Positions 25,785-34,958 of a DNA stretch of 64,000 nucleotides are shown in pieces. Source of the stretch: Lachnospiraceae bacterium. GTDB taxonomy: Bacteria; Bacillota_A; Clostridia; Lachnospirales; Lachnospiraceae. The notes under the pieces were generated by a model. That model did no database searches. It worked only from the letters and a program-made list of their open reading frames with translations, and was not told where the DNA came from. The stretch is from the NCBI GenBank assembly GCA_017482005.1, contig JAFUOI010000008.1, positions 62,001-126,000 on the forward strand. The letters are read 5' to 3'. Both the position numbers and the translations under genes were made by a program. Position 1 is the stretch's first letter. Every line of letters starts with the position of its first letter.

Positions 25785-26699
25785 TTATACAAACTCATTA
25801 TCTTCTTTCTGTTCCACAGTCATATTTTCTGTAAGTTTCTCACCAAGTTTATATAACTGCAGATTATCAATAGCCATCTGAACCTGAAATTCATTTAGTT
25901 CAATCTCAACCTCTTGAATTTTTCCGCTTTGCGGCAAACGAACATGTATAACTGCAAAATGCTGATATTCTTCCGAGGCATAAATATTATCCTCGTATTT
26001 TTTTAGGCGGACTACTTTTCTCGATATTCCTTCTACAAGTCTATAATCTATGGCATATATATTCTTCTCCGTATATGCATGTATATGTGTTGTTCCAAGA
26101 GCCAGTCCGTTCTTTTTATAGGTTAAAAATCTTGAATTCAAGTAGGACGATTCAAGTCCTCTATAATCAATATCTCCCTTTAACCATTTCCGGACCGGCA
26201 TTCCTATGTACATAGCCAGCTCAACATAAAAAAGTATCCCAAATAAAAGAATGCCAATAGTCCCCATAAATGGTTTTTGTATCATAAAACAACAGGACGT
26301 ACAAAGCAAAAGAAACCCCATAAACAGCATCCCTACCAAATATTCTCTCCTGCGAAATCTGGAAAGCAAATCCTGTTTCATATTGTCGTATTTCGGTTTC
26401 TCAAAAGGATGCTCATTCAGATAGGCTGTATACTGCTCCTGCCAATTAGCACCTGTAAAATAACTCCCCTCCATCAAATCCTTGTTTTTTACTTCTGCAT
26501 TTTTGTCTGCCTTTCGTTCTTTTAAATAAGCATATATCATATACAGAATCAACATCGGACATACCGTACATGCACACACTTTTCCTGCGTCGTCTCCCCT
26601 CACAAAAAAGAAGTAAATACCTAATACAATCACCGTAATGATATATGCAGTTAATGTTCCCGGTGTCATTGGCGGCACCTTACCGCGATTATTTGGCAT
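25785..26699 (-). CDS. Unknown membrane protein with YcxB-like cytoplasmic domain
   Basis: A 304-residue protein with two pairs of membrane spans (around residues 20-60 and 120-170) and a C-terminal soluble beta-rich region of about 120 residues. That region loosely resembles YcxB-type or PH-like domains; the match is weak. GAGGAGGG precedes the ATG at 26699, chosen over a start 14 codons upstream. Array E5 lies immediately upstream and could contain its promoter. Confidence 0.65.
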   Translation of the reverse strand: MPNNRGKVPPMTPGTLTAYIITVIVLGIYFFFVRGDDAGKVCACTVCPMLILYMIYAYLKERKADKNAEVKNKDLMEGSYFTGANWQEQYTAYLNEHPFEKPKYDNMKQDLLSRFRRREYLVGMLFMGFLLLCTSCCFMIQKPFMGTIGILLFGILFYVELAMYIGMPVRKWLKGDIDYRGLESSYLNSRFLTYKKNGLALGTTHIHAYTEKNIYAIDYRLVEGISRKVVRLKKYEDNIYASEEYQHFAVIHVRLPQSGKIQEVEIELNEFQVQMAIDNLQLYKLGEKLTENMTVEQKEDNEFV

Positions 26700-26728
26700 T
26701 TTGTTTCCCTCCTCTTTCTTTCCATGAT

Positions 26729-27025
26729 TGGATAAAAACATAAAACACTGCTTTTTTATCCAACATTTTCCTTGCTTCTAAAACAAAAACCTGTTCCAAA
26801 TAAACTCTACATAGGATAAAAATCAAAAAATCTCTTTTCTTATCCAGAGTTTTTTCATCAAATCATGTATTTTCACATACCTCCGCACACATATCACCGC
26901 AAAATCCAGGATAAATTCTATAAAAACTTCTTTTTTATCCTACAACTCTCTCCACAACAGCCATAATCCTGCCAAAACCACTTATTTTTGTAGGATAAAA
27001 TCCGTCAAAAAGATATTTTTATCCA
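26729..27025. repeat. Array E5: four GGATAAAA/TTTTATCC paired units
   Basis: GG of GGAT starts at 26730, 26814, 26909 and 26993; the CC of the matching ATCC ends at 26761, 26845, 26940 and 27024. Every pair spans exactly 32 bp, and the offsets are 84, 95 and 84 bp, so the layout is mirror-symmetric. The four-pair plan and pair span match arrays E1-E4, but the word and the inter-pair distances differ. It fills most of the gap 26700-27154. The remaining 130 bases are AT-rich without a clear feature. Confidence 0.88.
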
Positions 27026-27154
27026 ATATCTCAATTCCCCCCGTCTAAAACACAAAAATTCTTAAGCATAATGCGCATGCTCATGGTTTTCACTATCTCC
27101 TGCATAATTACATATAACGTTGCAATATTTTTGTCTCTCATACTTTCTCCAAAT

Positions 27155-27355
27155 CTACAAATCCGTATAATACTCCGCCTGAAACGCCGCATTACATTCC
27201 ACGATTTCTTTCGTTCCGTTGATATAATCTGCATACATATCCCACAAGTCAATATCGCATCCGTCCATCACTTCATCTTCCGGAATCCATGATTTGATAA
27301 GCGCAATTCTTTCCGACTTGGTCGTTTCAGAAATTAAATATTTATTCTTCTCCAT
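27155..27355 (-). CDS. Unknown 66-residue protein
   Basis: A small acidic soluble protein (starts MEKNKYLISETTKSER, contains WIPEDEVMDGCDIDLWDMYADYI). AAAGGATGAGAAA precedes the ATG. No family is recognised, and it stands alone between array E5 and the prfA terminator. The codon pattern and amphipathic sequence make it a plausible gene, not certain. Confidence 0.6.
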   Translation of the reverse strand: MEKNKYLISETTKSERIALIKSWIPEDEVMDGCDIDLWDMYADYINGTKEIVECNAAFQAEYYTDL

Positions 27356-27433
27356 TTTCTCATCCTTTCCCGCAAATTGCTATTATCATTTTCATAATAT
27401 ACCTACATAAATACACAATTTATTATAAATTCC

Positions 27434-27543
27434 CTCTCGCTTTTCCGCAACACTGCTCTCGCTTTTCTATATTGGGTAAGTTTACTTCTTTTTCCTACTC
27501 AACTTGCCCGCATTTTCGCATCAGCTTGCCCAAAATACTCTGT
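27434..27543. repeat. Degenerate 22-bp tandem repeat
   Basis: CTCTCGCTTTTC occurs at 27434 and 27456, and CTTGCCC at 27503 and 27525, both 22 bases apart. A GGGTAAG at 27474 is the inverse partner of CTTGCCC. The stretch lies upstream of the 66-residue gene and just past the prfA terminator. Confidence 0.55.
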
Positions 27544-27561
27544 CATAACCATTGCAGCGGA

Positions 27562-27590
27562 CAAAAAAGGACGACACTTTCATGTCGTCC
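27562..27590 (-). terminator. Terminator of prfA
   Basis: Stem GGACGACA/TGTCGTCC with loop TGAAAG followed by TTTTTTGTCC on the minus strand, a few bases after the prfA stop. Confidence 0.9.
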
Positions 27591-27597
27591 CTTCCGA

Positions 27598-28671
27598 TTA
27601 ATTCTCATTCATTTTTAATAATTTTGCCGCCTGGTCTGCTGCGATACAAGCATCGATAATTTCCTGAATGTCACCGTTCATAATCTTATCAAGCTTATAG
27701 AGTGTAAGATTGATTCTGTGATCTGTCACACGTCCCTGCGGGAAGTTGTAGGTTCTGATTTTTTCAGAACGATCACCGGTTCCGACCTGGCTTCGGCGAA
27801 GTTCTGCCTCAGCATCATGGGCTTTCTGCTGCTCTAAGTCATAGAGTTTTGTACGCAGAAGCGCATAAGCTTTCGCTTTATTCTGAATCTGTGATTTCTC
27901 TGTCTGGCTGTAAATTACGATGCCGGTCGGCATGTGAGTAAGTCGAACAGCAGAGTCTGTTGTATTGACACACTGTCCTCCGGAGCCGGATGCACGACAA
28001 ACGTCGATACGGATATCCTTTTCATCAATGACAACGTCCACTTCTTCTGCCTCTGGCATCACCGCTACCGTAATAGTGGAAGTATGGATACGTCCGCCGG
28101 ATTCTGTCTCCGGAACACGCTGTACACGGTGAACACCGGATTCATATTTGAGAACGGAATAAGCGCCCTGTCCGGTTACCATGAAGGTGACGGATTTCAT
28201 ACCGCCGATTCCAATTTCTTCCATTTCCATTGTCTCTACTTTCCAACGGCGACCTTCCGCATAATGTACATACATACGATAGATTTCCGCTGCAAAAAGA
28301 GCAGCCTCATCTCCGCCGGCGCCTGCACGAATTTCCACGATAACGTTCTTATCATCATTCGGATCCTTCGGCAAAAGCAGAATCTTGAGCTCATTTTCAA
28401 GTTCTTCCACGCGTTTCTTAGCATCATTTAACTCTTCTTTGAGCATTTCACGCATATCTTCATCAGACTCTTCTTCCAGCATGGAAAGACTGTCCTCGAT
28501 TGTCTCTTTGCAACCTTTGTACTCTTTGTATGCTTCTACAATCGGGGTCAAATCACTCTGCTCTTTCATCAGGGAACGGAAACGTTTCTGATCGTCCGCA
28601 ATCCCCGGGGAACTGAGTTCAAACATAATGTCCTCAAAACGATGTACTAAATCTTCCAATTTGTCAAACAT
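27598..28671 (-). CDS. prfA: Peptide chain release factor 1
   Basis: A 357-residue class I release factor reading UAA and UAG. The PxT codon-recognition motif is PET in [14 protein letters not shown], and the peptidyl-hydrolysis motif GGQ is in [15 protein letters not shown]. PrmC, which methylates the GGQ glutamine, is encoded one base upstream. GGAGGAAAATAAG precedes the ATG. Last gene of the rpmE/yqhQ-like/prmC/prfA block. Confidence 0.97.
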   Translation of the reverse strand: MFDKLEDLVHRFEDIMFELSSPGIADDQKRFRSLMKEQSDLTPIVEAYKEYKGCKETIEDSLSMLEEESDEDMREMLKEELNDAKKRVEELENELKILLLPKDPNDDKNVIVEIRAGAGGDEAALFAAEIYRMYVHYAEGRRWKVETMEMEEIGIGGMKSVTFMVTGQGAYSVLKYESGVHRVQRVPETESGGRIHTSTITVAVMPEAEEVDVVIDEKDIRIDVCRASGSGGQCVNTTDSAVRLTHMPTGIVIYSQTEKSQIQNKAKAYALLRTKLYDLEQQKAHDAEAELRRSQVGTGDRSEKIRTYNFPQGRVTDHRINLTLYKLDKIMNGDIQEIIDACIAADQAAKLLKMNEN

Positions 28672-28672
28672 C

Positions 28673-29575
28673 TTATTTTCCTCCTAAGAATGTACCGTAC
28701 ACGACACGGTCGAGTCCGGCGTAATCCTTTTTTACTTCAATCTCTTTATATCCATGACGTTGCATGAGGGTAACTACATCCTCTGCCTGGTCATGCCCTA
28801 TCTCAAAGAAAAGCTGACCGCCTCTCTTCAAGTATTTTTCTGATTCTTCTATAATTTTTCGATAAAAATAAAGTCCGTCCGCAGTTCCGTCCAAAGCCAT
28901 GCGGGGATCGTGATCCCGCACCTCGGGCATTAGGGTTTCAATGACATCCGTGCGAATGTACGGCGGATTGGATACGATAATATCAAACTGCTCATCAATT
29001 GCCTCAAACAAATCACTTTGAACAAATCTTGCACGGGGCTGATCGGCAAACGCATCCATATTGGCCGCTGAATTTCCCATCCGCTCAACATCGCCGGCCA
29101 ACCCAAGTTTCTCTGCGTTAGCTTTTGCTACTTTAAGCGCCTCTTGGGACAAATCGACTCCGATTCCTGTCGTATCATTAGAGTAATGCAAAAGACTTAG
29201 CAATATGCAACCGGAACCGGTACACATATCCAGGATATGCACGCCGTCATGCAAATCACGCATGACTTCCTCCACAAGAATCTCTGTATCTTGTCTCGGA
29301 ATAAGGACATGCTCATTGACAAGAAACTCCAGTCCCATAAAGTCCTGCTGCCCTGTCAGATGCTGCAAAGGAATATGCTCTGCCCGCTTTGTAATCATCT
29401 CTTCAAAGCGTTTCTGCTCCTGCGCACTTACTTCTTTTTCAGGATGTGCAAAAAGCGTTGTCCGATCCGTCTGACAAACAAACTCAAGAAGAAGTCTTGC
29501 ATCAAGTGCCGCCTCTGCAATCTCTGCACGTTCTAACGCCGTTTTTCCCTGCGCATACAAATCAGCGTATCTCAT
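28673..29575 (-). CDS. prmC: Release factor glutamine methyltransferase PrmC
   Basis: A 300-residue SAM-dependent N5-glutamine methyltransferase that modifies the GGQ motif of release factors. The SAM loop DMCTGSGCI and the catalytic NPPY motif ([11 protein letters not shown]) are present after an N-terminal helical domain of about 100 residues. Its ATG overlaps the stop of the DUF1385 gene by four bases, and prfA follows after one base. Confidence 0.96.
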   Translation of the reverse strand: MRYADLYAQGKTALERAEIAEAALDARLLLEFVCQTDRTTLFAHPEKEVSAQEQKRFEEMITKRAEHIPLQHLTGQQDFMGLEFLVNEHVLIPRQDTEILVEEVMRDLHDGVHILDMCTGSGCILLSLLHYSNDTTGIGVDLSQEALKVAKANAEKLGLAGDVERMGNSAANMDAFADQPRARFVQSDLFEAIDEQFDIIVSNPPYIRTDVIETLMPEVRDHDPRMALDGTADGLYFYRKIIEESEKYLKRGGQLFFEIGHDQAEDVVTLMQRHGYKEIEVKKDYAGLDRVVYGTFLGGK

Positions 29576-30627
29576 GATTGTTCCTGCTCGTCGGCAGATT
29601 CTGCCTCCGCCACTGCTTCCGCCTTCAGTTCCTCGGAAATCTTCCGTGACTTTTCAGAAATCTTCTGCGCATCATCGACGTCATAACCAAACTCTGTCTT
29701 AAAATATTCTTTCCAATCAAATACGGCTTCAATTGCCGCAATCGCCACCTCTATCATATCATCGTCCGGCTCCTTCGTCGTCAATTTCTGAAGCCAAAGT
29801 CCCGGCGCTGAAATGATACGGACAAATAGATTGTTGCTTCTTCCCGCCAGACGGATGATTTCATAAGAAATTCCCGCAATCACAGGGATGAGAAGCAAAC
29901 GGACAGCCAGACGAAGTGCCGGCTGGTCAATGCGAATGAAAAAGAACAGTATCACACTGATAAACACAACAAACAAAAGGAAACTTGTTCCGCAGCGTTT
30001 GTGCTGGCGTGAGCTTTTCCTTACATTTTCCACATTTAAAATCCTTCCCTTTTCCAGGCAGTTGATACATTTGTGCTCTGCCCCGTGGTACTGGTATACC
30101 CTGCGGATATCCTTCATGAGGGAAATCAGCACAACATAGGAAAGAAAGATGATAATGCGGATAATTCCTTCAAACAGCGCAAGCAACGTGTCATTCGCCA
30201 CCACTTTGGAAAGAAGTTCTGCAAGAAAATAAGGAAGCACCATAAACAGGGCAATCGCCATCACGACAGAAAAAGCCACGGTAAGCCCTGTCAGGACATC
30301 TTCGGCCTTTTCTCCGAACAGCTTATTTACAGTCCGGTCAAACTTTGTCTCCTCATCCGGTTCATCCTCCTCGTAGAAGGAAGCGGAATAAGTCAGGCAA
30401 TTCATACCCAGCACAAGCGAATCTACAAAATTAAACACACCACGGATAAACGGAACCTGTTTCCATTTTTTATCCGCCTTGCTCTTATATTCATCTTTTT
30501 TTATTTCAATCTTACCATTGGGTTTGCGTACAGCAACTGCATAGGCATCTTTATTTTTCATCATGATGCCTTCAAGCACCGCCTGTCCGCCGATTCCGCA
30601 ATAATGATCACTTGCCTTCTTCGCCAT
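29572..30627 (-). CDS. DUF1385 membrane protein (YqhQ-like)
   Basis: A 351-residue DUF1385 protein: conserved start YCGIGGQAVLEGIMMK, a central YHGAEHKCINCLE motif, HKRCGTSFLL, and four or more membrane spans, with a charged coiled tail. In Firmicutes this gene is commonly found between rpmE and prmC, as here. The biochemical role is unknown. A bidirectional-looking terminator separates it from rpmE. Confidence 0.9.
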   Translation of the reverse strand: MAKKASDHYCGIGGQAVLEGIMMKNKDAYAVAVRKPNGKIEIKKDEYKSKADKKWKQVPFIRGVFNFVDSLVLGMNCLTYSASFYEEDEPDEETKFDRTVNKLFGEKAEDVLTGLTVAFSVVMAIALFMVLPYFLAELLSKVVANDTLLALFEGIIRIIIFLSYVVLISLMKDIRRVYQYHGAEHKCINCLEKGRILNVENVRKSSRQHKRCGTSFLLFVVFISVILFFFIRIDQPALRLAVRLLLIPVIAGISYEIIRLAGRSNNLFVRIISAPGLWLQKLTTKEPDDDMIEVAIAAIEAVFDWKEYFKTEFGYDVDDAQKISEKSRKISEELKAEAVAEAESADEQEQS

Positions 30628-30686
30628 TTCTTATGTCAACTCCTTGGTTTTATCCAAATCCAAAAGAATTAGGTTTGGAAAAAAAT

Positions 30687-30713
30687 AAGGTTGAGATAAG
30701 AAATCTCAACCTT
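30687..30713. terminator. Terminator between rpmE and the DUF1385 gene
   Basis: Perfect stem AAGGTTGAGAT/ATCTCAACCTT with A/T runs on both sides; on the minus strand it ends rpmE (stop at 30724). Confidence 0.88.
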
Positions 30714-30723
30714 TTTCGTCAAA

Positions 30724-30930
30724 TTATTTGCTAACAACGCCGTATTTCTTATTGAACTTATCAATACGTCCATCTGCTCTTGCTGATTTCTGCTGGCCTG
30801 TGTAGAATGAATGGCACTTAGAACAGATTTCCACGTGGATAGATTCTTTTGTAGAACCTGTCACAAATGTGTTACCGCAGTTGCATGTTACAGTTGCCTG
30901 ATTATAATTTGGATGGATTCCTTCTTTCAT
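30724..30930 (-). CDS. rpmE: 50S ribosomal protein L31 (zinc-binding form)
   Basis: 68 residues, the full bacterial L31 length, starting MKEGIHPNY. Four zinc ligands are present: Cys16, Cys18, Cys36 and Cys39, so this is the C+ form used when zinc is plentiful. AGAGGTG before the ATG at 30930 sets the start; an upstream in-frame extension of 24 codons has no ribosome binding site. It follows rho. Confidence 0.97.
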   Translation of the reverse strand: MKEGIHPNYNQATVTCNCGNTFVTGSTKESIHVEICSKCHSFYTGQQKSARADGRIDKFNKKYGVVSK

Positions 30931-31063
30931 TTTTTTCACCTCTCTATATGAATTGTCTTTACGTTTTACGTCTTTACATAAACAGCTTTTACATTGTATC
31001 ACAGCGTTTTAGGTATGGCAAGACTTTTTTATACAATTTTTTCAGACAAATTTTAAATTCATC

Positions 31064-32368
31064 TTATATGAACTTGATTTTTTGAACCATCTTAACAAAT
31101 TCATCGTTGTTTTTTGTTCGAACAAACATATCCAGAATCTTCTCTACCGCCTCATCCGGCTTCATACTGTTAAGAGCACGGCGCATAATGTTGACCGCCT
31201 GCAGTTCATCCTCTGTAAGAAGCAGATCCTCTCTTCGTGTTCCGGATTTCGGAATATCAATTGCAGGGAAAACTCTCTTCTCGGAAAGCTTACGGTCAAG
31301 AATCATTTCCATATTACCGGTTCCCTTAAACTCTTCGTAAACAACATCGTCCATCTTGGATCCCGTATCGACAAGGGCAGTAGCAAGAATTGTAAGGCTT
31401 CCGCCTTCACGCATATTACGTGCTGCACCAAAGAAACGTTTCGGCATATGAAGTGCTGCCGGATCCAAACCACCGGAAAGCGTACGTCCGCTTGGCGGAA
31501 CCGTAATATTGTACGCACGTGTCAGACGAGTGATACTGTCAAGCAGAATTGTAACATCCTTCTTAAGCTCTACAAGACGCTTTGCTCTTTCAATCACCAT
31601 CTCAGACACACGTTTATGATGCTCCGGCAGTTCATCAAATGTAGAATAAATCACTTCCACATTCGGTCCTTCGATTGCCTCACGGATATCTGTTACTTCC
31701 TCCGGACGCTCGTCAATCAAAAGAATAATCAGATGCATATCCGGATTGTTGGTCTTGATGGAGCGCGCAACTTCTTTTAATAATGTCGTCTTACCTGCCT
31801 TTGGCGGTGAAACAATCATTCCACGTTGTCCCTTTCCAACCGGACTCAAAAGATCCATAATGCGCATCGCAACCGATGATCTTCCTGTTTCCAGACGAAG
31901 TCTTTCATCCGGAAAGATTGGTGTCATATCCTCAAAATGCGTTCTCTTGGAAATTTCTGACGGATGAAGATTATTGATTTTCTTTACATATAATAAAGCA
32001 CTGAATTTCTCGCTCTGCGTCTTTACTCTTGTATTACCGACAATGATATCGCCCGTCTTGAGACCGAACTTACGAATCTGGCTCGGTGCCACATACACAT
32101 CATTCTCTCCCGGAAGATAATTTGCACTGCGGATAAATCCGTAACCGTCTGACATAACTTCCAAAATACCCTCCACCTCAATTCCGCTGTCAAGCTCGGA
32201 ACTGAGTTTTTCCGGATCGATCTTACTCTTCTCATCTTCTGCAAGCATCGCCTCCACAACTTCCGCCTTCTTCATTGCAGTCACACCTTTAATGCCTCTT
32301 GTCTTGGCAATTTCCTTTAAATCCGTAAGGGCAAGTGACTCATATTTTTCTCTCATACTCGTATCCAT
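31064..32368 (-). CDS. rho: Transcription termination factor Rho
   Basis: A 434-residue hexameric RNA helicase. The N-terminal Rho_N helices ([16 protein letters not shown]) and cold-shock-like RNA-binding domain ([15 protein letters not shown]) are followed by Walker [11 protein letters not shown], Walker [12 protein letters not shown] and the R/Q-loop region. It is close to the usual length for Clostridia with no large insertion. The leader of about 150 bases ahead of it has a possible promoter but no clear attenuator. Confidence 0.97.
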   Translation of the reverse strand: MDTSMREKYESLALTDLKEIAKTRGIKGVTAMKKAEVVEAMLAEDEKSKIDPEKLSSELDSGIEVEGILEVMSDGYGFIRSANYLPGENDVYVAPSQIRKFGLKTGDIIVGNTRVKTQSEKFSALLYVKKINNLHPSEISKRTHFEDMTPIFPDERLRLETGRSSVAMRIMDLLSPVGKGQRGMIVSPPKAGKTTLLKEVARSIKTNNPDMHLIILLIDERPEEVTDIREAIEGPNVEVIYSTFDELPEHHKRVSEMVIERAKRLVELKKDVTILLDSITRLTRAYNITVPPSGRTLSGGLDPAALHMPKRFFGAARNMREGGSLTILATALVDTGSKMDDVVYEEFKGTGNMEMILDRKLSEKRVFPAIDIPKSGTRREDLLLTEDELQAVNIMRRALNSMKPDEAVEKILDMFVRTKNNDEFVKMVQKIKFI

Positions 32369-32557
32369 ACAAAATACTCCTATTCATATAATTAAAATAA
32401 AACTTCACAAATCACACTACATAGTTTCTTATTCAATTTTCGTACTTGGGATTTTTCTCGAACTGTCGTTGAATTTTATGATTTGTCTTACTGCCCTAAG
32501 TATAAACATTCAACAGCAAATAGTAAAGTCTTTTTTGAATTTTTTCTACATCACACA
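32369..32557. other. Non-coding region upstream of rho
   Basis: AT-rich spacer between the divergent rho and malic enzyme genes. On the minus strand TTTACT and TATACT with 17 bases between them may be the rho promoter. Nothing else is recognised. Confidence 0.4.
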
Positions 32558-32586
32558 TTGCGTGCCAACCATTTTTGAATTATATT
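32558..32586 (+). promoter_or_regulatory. Possible promoter of the malic enzyme gene
   Basis: TTGCGT (32558-32563) and TATATT (32581-32586) with a 17-base spacer. Transcription would start near 32593, at the left end of the inverted-repeat element. Confidence 0.5.
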
Positions 32587-32590
32587 ATAT

Positions 32591-32743
32591 AGTGACTATT
32601 CAGAGCCATGCGAATTTTCAAGCATGCGGACATCATGCTTGCATGAATGAACGCAGGATTGAAGATTCATATGGCGAGAAGCTATTATGAGCAAAAGAAG
32701 AGCCCGCAGGGCGTTTTGCGAATAAGAGCTCTGAATAGTCACT
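32591..32743. repeat. 153-bp element bounded by 16-bp inverted repeats
   Basis: AGTGACTATTCAGAGC at 32591-32606 is the exact reverse complement of 32728-32743. The interior holds a hairpin CAAGCATG/CATGCTTG and the first copy of a 58-bp repeat. It could be a small non-autonomous mobile element or a folded RNA leader of the malic enzyme gene. Confidence 0.75.
32604..32661 (+). repeat. 58-bp direct repeat, copy 1
   Basis: Identical over 58 bases to 32750-32807. It contains the perfect hairpin CAAGCATG-CGGACAT-CATGCTTG. This copy lies inside the inverted-repeat element. Confidence 0.9.
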
Positions 32744-32749
32744 GATTAC

Positions 32750-32807
32750 AGCCATGCGAATTTTCAAGCATGCGGACATCATGCTTGCATGAATGAACGC
32801 AGGATTG
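32750..32807 (+). repeat. 58-bp direct repeat, copy 2
   Basis: Second identical copy, 146 bases after the first, outside the inverted repeat and ending 33 bases before the malic enzyme start codon. Part of it reads in frame with the gene (MNERRI...), but this extension is not believed to be translated. Confidence 0.9.
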
Positions 32808-32839
32808 CATTCACATACATATATGAAAGGAATACAATT

Positions 32840-33991
32840 ATGACAACAAACGAAAAAGCATTACAGCTTCATGAGGAGTGGCAGGGAAAACTGAACACTG
32901 TCTCAAAGGTAAAAGTAAATTCAAGGGAGGCGTTATCGCTTGCTTACACACCGGGTGTAGCAGAACCTTGTAAGGTAATCGCAGACGATAAGGAAGCCGC
33001 ATACAAATATACAATGAAAAGTAATACGGTTGCCGTTATTTCCGACGGAAGCGCCGTTCTCGGTCTCGGAAACATCGGTCCTCACGCAGCCATGCCTGTT
33101 ATGGAAGGCAAATGCGTCTTATTTAAGGAATTCGGTGACGTAAATGCTGTTCCGATTTGTCTTGACACGCAGGACACGGAAGAACTGATTAAAACAATCA
33201 CTTATCTGGCTCCGAATTACGGCGGAATCAATTTGGAAGACATTTCGGCTCCGCGCTGTTTTGAAATAGAGGAAAGATTGAAAGCAACTCTTGATATTCC
33301 TGTTTTTCACGATGACCAGCACGGAACGGCCATCGTTGTTCTCGCAGGTATTATCAACGGACTTAAAGTAGTGGGGAAAGAAAAAGAAAACTGCAAAGTT
33401 GTTGTAAACGGTGCAGGAAGCGCCGGTGTTGCCATCACCAAACTTTTACTTACATACGGGTTTAAAAACATTATCATGTGTGACCGGGTCGGCATTCTTT
33501 CCAAAACAACAGAAGGGCTCAACTGGATGCAACAAAAAATGACGGAAACAACAAATCCGGAAGGAAAAACCGGTACTCTCGCCGATGCTTTAAAAGGCGC
33601 CGATATTTTTGTCGGTGTTTCCGCTCCGAATATTGTAACCCCGGAAATGGTCGCTTCCATGAATACAGATTCCATTTTATTTGCCATGGCTAATCCTGTC
33701 CCGGAAATTATGCCTGATGTTGCAAAAGCAGCCGGCGCAAGAGTGGTCGGTACCGGTCGTTCCGATTTCCCAAACCAGGTAAACAATGTCGTAGCTTTTC
33801 CGGGCATTTTCAAAGGCGCATTGGAAGGCCGCGCCCCGCAGATTACAGAAGATATGAAATTAGCCGCCGCAAAAGCACTTGCTGCACTTGTTGCTCCGGA
33901 AGACTTAAACGAAGACAACATTCTGCCGGAAGCCTTTGATCCTCGTGTGGCACAGACTGTTGCAAATGCGGTAAAATCAAACATTAAATAA
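32840..33991 (+). CDS. NAD(P)-dependent malic enzyme
   Basis: A 383-residue short-form malic enzyme that converts malate to pyruvate and CO2. Catalytic and binding segments: YTPGVAEPC, DGSAVLGLGNIGP, FHDDQHGTA, VVNGAGSAGVAI (dinucleotide fold), ANPVPEI. AAAGGAATACA precedes the ATG at 32840; an in-frame upstream start at 32789 lies within the 58-bp repeat and is rejected. The radical SAM gene follows after ten bases. A cofactor preference cannot be read with confidence. Confidence 0.95.
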   Translation: MTTNEKALQLHEEWQGKLNTVSKVKVNSREALSLAYTPGVAEPCKVIADDKEAAYKYTMKSNTVAVISDGSAVLGLGNIGPHAAMPVMEGKCVLFKEFGDVNAVPICLDTQDTEELIKTITYLAPNYGGINLEDISAPRCFEIEERLKATLDIPVFHDDQHGTAIVVLAGIINGLKVVGKEKENCKVVVNGAGSAGVAITKLLLTYGFKNIIMCDRVGILSKTTEGLNWMQQKMTETTNPEGKTGTLADALKGADIFVGVSAPNIVTPEMVASMNTDSILFAMANPVPEIMPDVAKAAGARVVGTGRSDFPNQVNNVVAFPGIFKGALEGRAPQITEDMKLAAAKALAALVAPEDLNEDNILPEAFDPRVAQTVANAVKSNIK

Positions 33992-34001
33992 CCGGAAATA
34001 T

Positions 34002-34931
34002 ATGGACGAAAAGAAACCTTATAACAGCCTGAGTGCTTATCTGAAAAAAGAATACGGTGAAAAGATCTATAAGCTCGCTCTTGACGGCGGTTTTACCTGT
34101 CCTAACAGAGACGGAACCAAAGGCGAAAAAGGTTGTATTTTCTGTTCTGCCGGCGGTAGCGGTGACTTCGCAACTTCCATCACTCCGGACTGTATTGATG
34201 AACAAATTGAAACAGCACTTTGCCTGTTCGGTTCCAAAAATATCGGCCGCAGGTATATCGCCTATTTCCAGGCCTACACAGGAACCTATGATACACCGGA
34301 GAGACTGTATACGCTTTACAGCGCTGCTCTTTCTCACCCGATGATTTGCGGTATTTCCATTGCAACACGACCTGATTGCCTCGGACCGGAAGTTCTTGAT
34401 GTTCTTGCCCGATGCCAAAAAGAGTTTCCTGAAAAATTCATCTGGATTGAACTTGGGCTTCAGACAATTCATAATAAAACCGCAACCTATATCCGACGCG
34501 GTTATCCGCTCTCCTGTTTTGAGGAAGCACTTGCTAACCTGCATACACTGCACATTCCGGTTATTGTCCATGTTATTCTCGGACTTCCGGGAGAAACAGA
34601 TGCAGATATGCTTGCCACAATTGACTATTTGAATAAGCGCTGCATTTTCGGTATCAAACTTCAGCTTCTTCATGTTCTGAAAGATACTGATCTTGCCACC
34701 GACTATGAGAACGGTCTCTTTTCCTGCCTGACCAAAGAGCACTATTTGGAACTTCTGACCTGTTGTATTGATCACCTTGACCCCAATATTGTGCTTCACC
34801 GTGTCACTGGCGACGGTCCGAAAGACCTCCTGATTGCTCCCAAATGGAGTCTCCGCAAACGTGACATACTCAATTCCCTTCATCGACTGATGCGAGAAGG
34901 CGGACATTATCAGGGAAAAGACTTTAAATAA
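34002..34931 (+). CDS. TIGR01212 family radical SAM protein (YhcC-like)
   Basis: A 309-residue radical SAM protein. The cluster-binding cysteines are in GGFTCPNRDGTKGEKGCIFC, the long-spaced CX(n)CxxC form of the TIGR01212 family, followed by AGGSGDF, ELGLQTIH and VIVHVILGLPGET. The function of the family is unknown; an RNA or small-molecule modification is assumed. It sits between malic enzyme and DUF4364 genes in a plus-strand unit. Confidence 0.9.
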   Translation: MDEKKPYNSLSAYLKKEYGEKIYKLALDGGFTCPNRDGTKGEKGCIFCSAGGSGDFATSITPDCIDEQIETALCLFGSKNIGRRYIAYFQAYTGTYDTPERLYTLYSAALSHPMICGISIATRPDCLGPEVLDVLARCQKEFPEKFIWIELGLQTIHNKTATYIRRGYPLSCFEEALANLHTLHIPVIVHVILGLPGETDADMLATIDYLNKRCIFGIKLQLLHVLKDTDLATDYENGLFSCLTKEHYLELLTCCIDHLDPNIVLHRVTGDGPKDLLIAPKWSLRKRDILNSLHRLMREGGHYQGKDFK

Positions 34932-34958
34932 GCTTTTCGCACACAGAAAGGAAATCAA

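Noticed and set aside
27031..27252. Minus-strand 73-codon frame overlapping the 66-residue gene
   Set aside because: Out-of-frame shadow of that gene, without a ribosome binding site and rich in Arg and Met.
32789..32839. Upstream start for malic enzyme
   Set aside because: It would add 17 residues encoded mostly by the 58-bp repeat, whereas AAAGGAA stands right before the ATG at 32840.
33307..33984. Minus-strand 225-codon frame
   Set aside because: Exact antisense of malic enzyme, whose family motifs are all intact on the plus strand.
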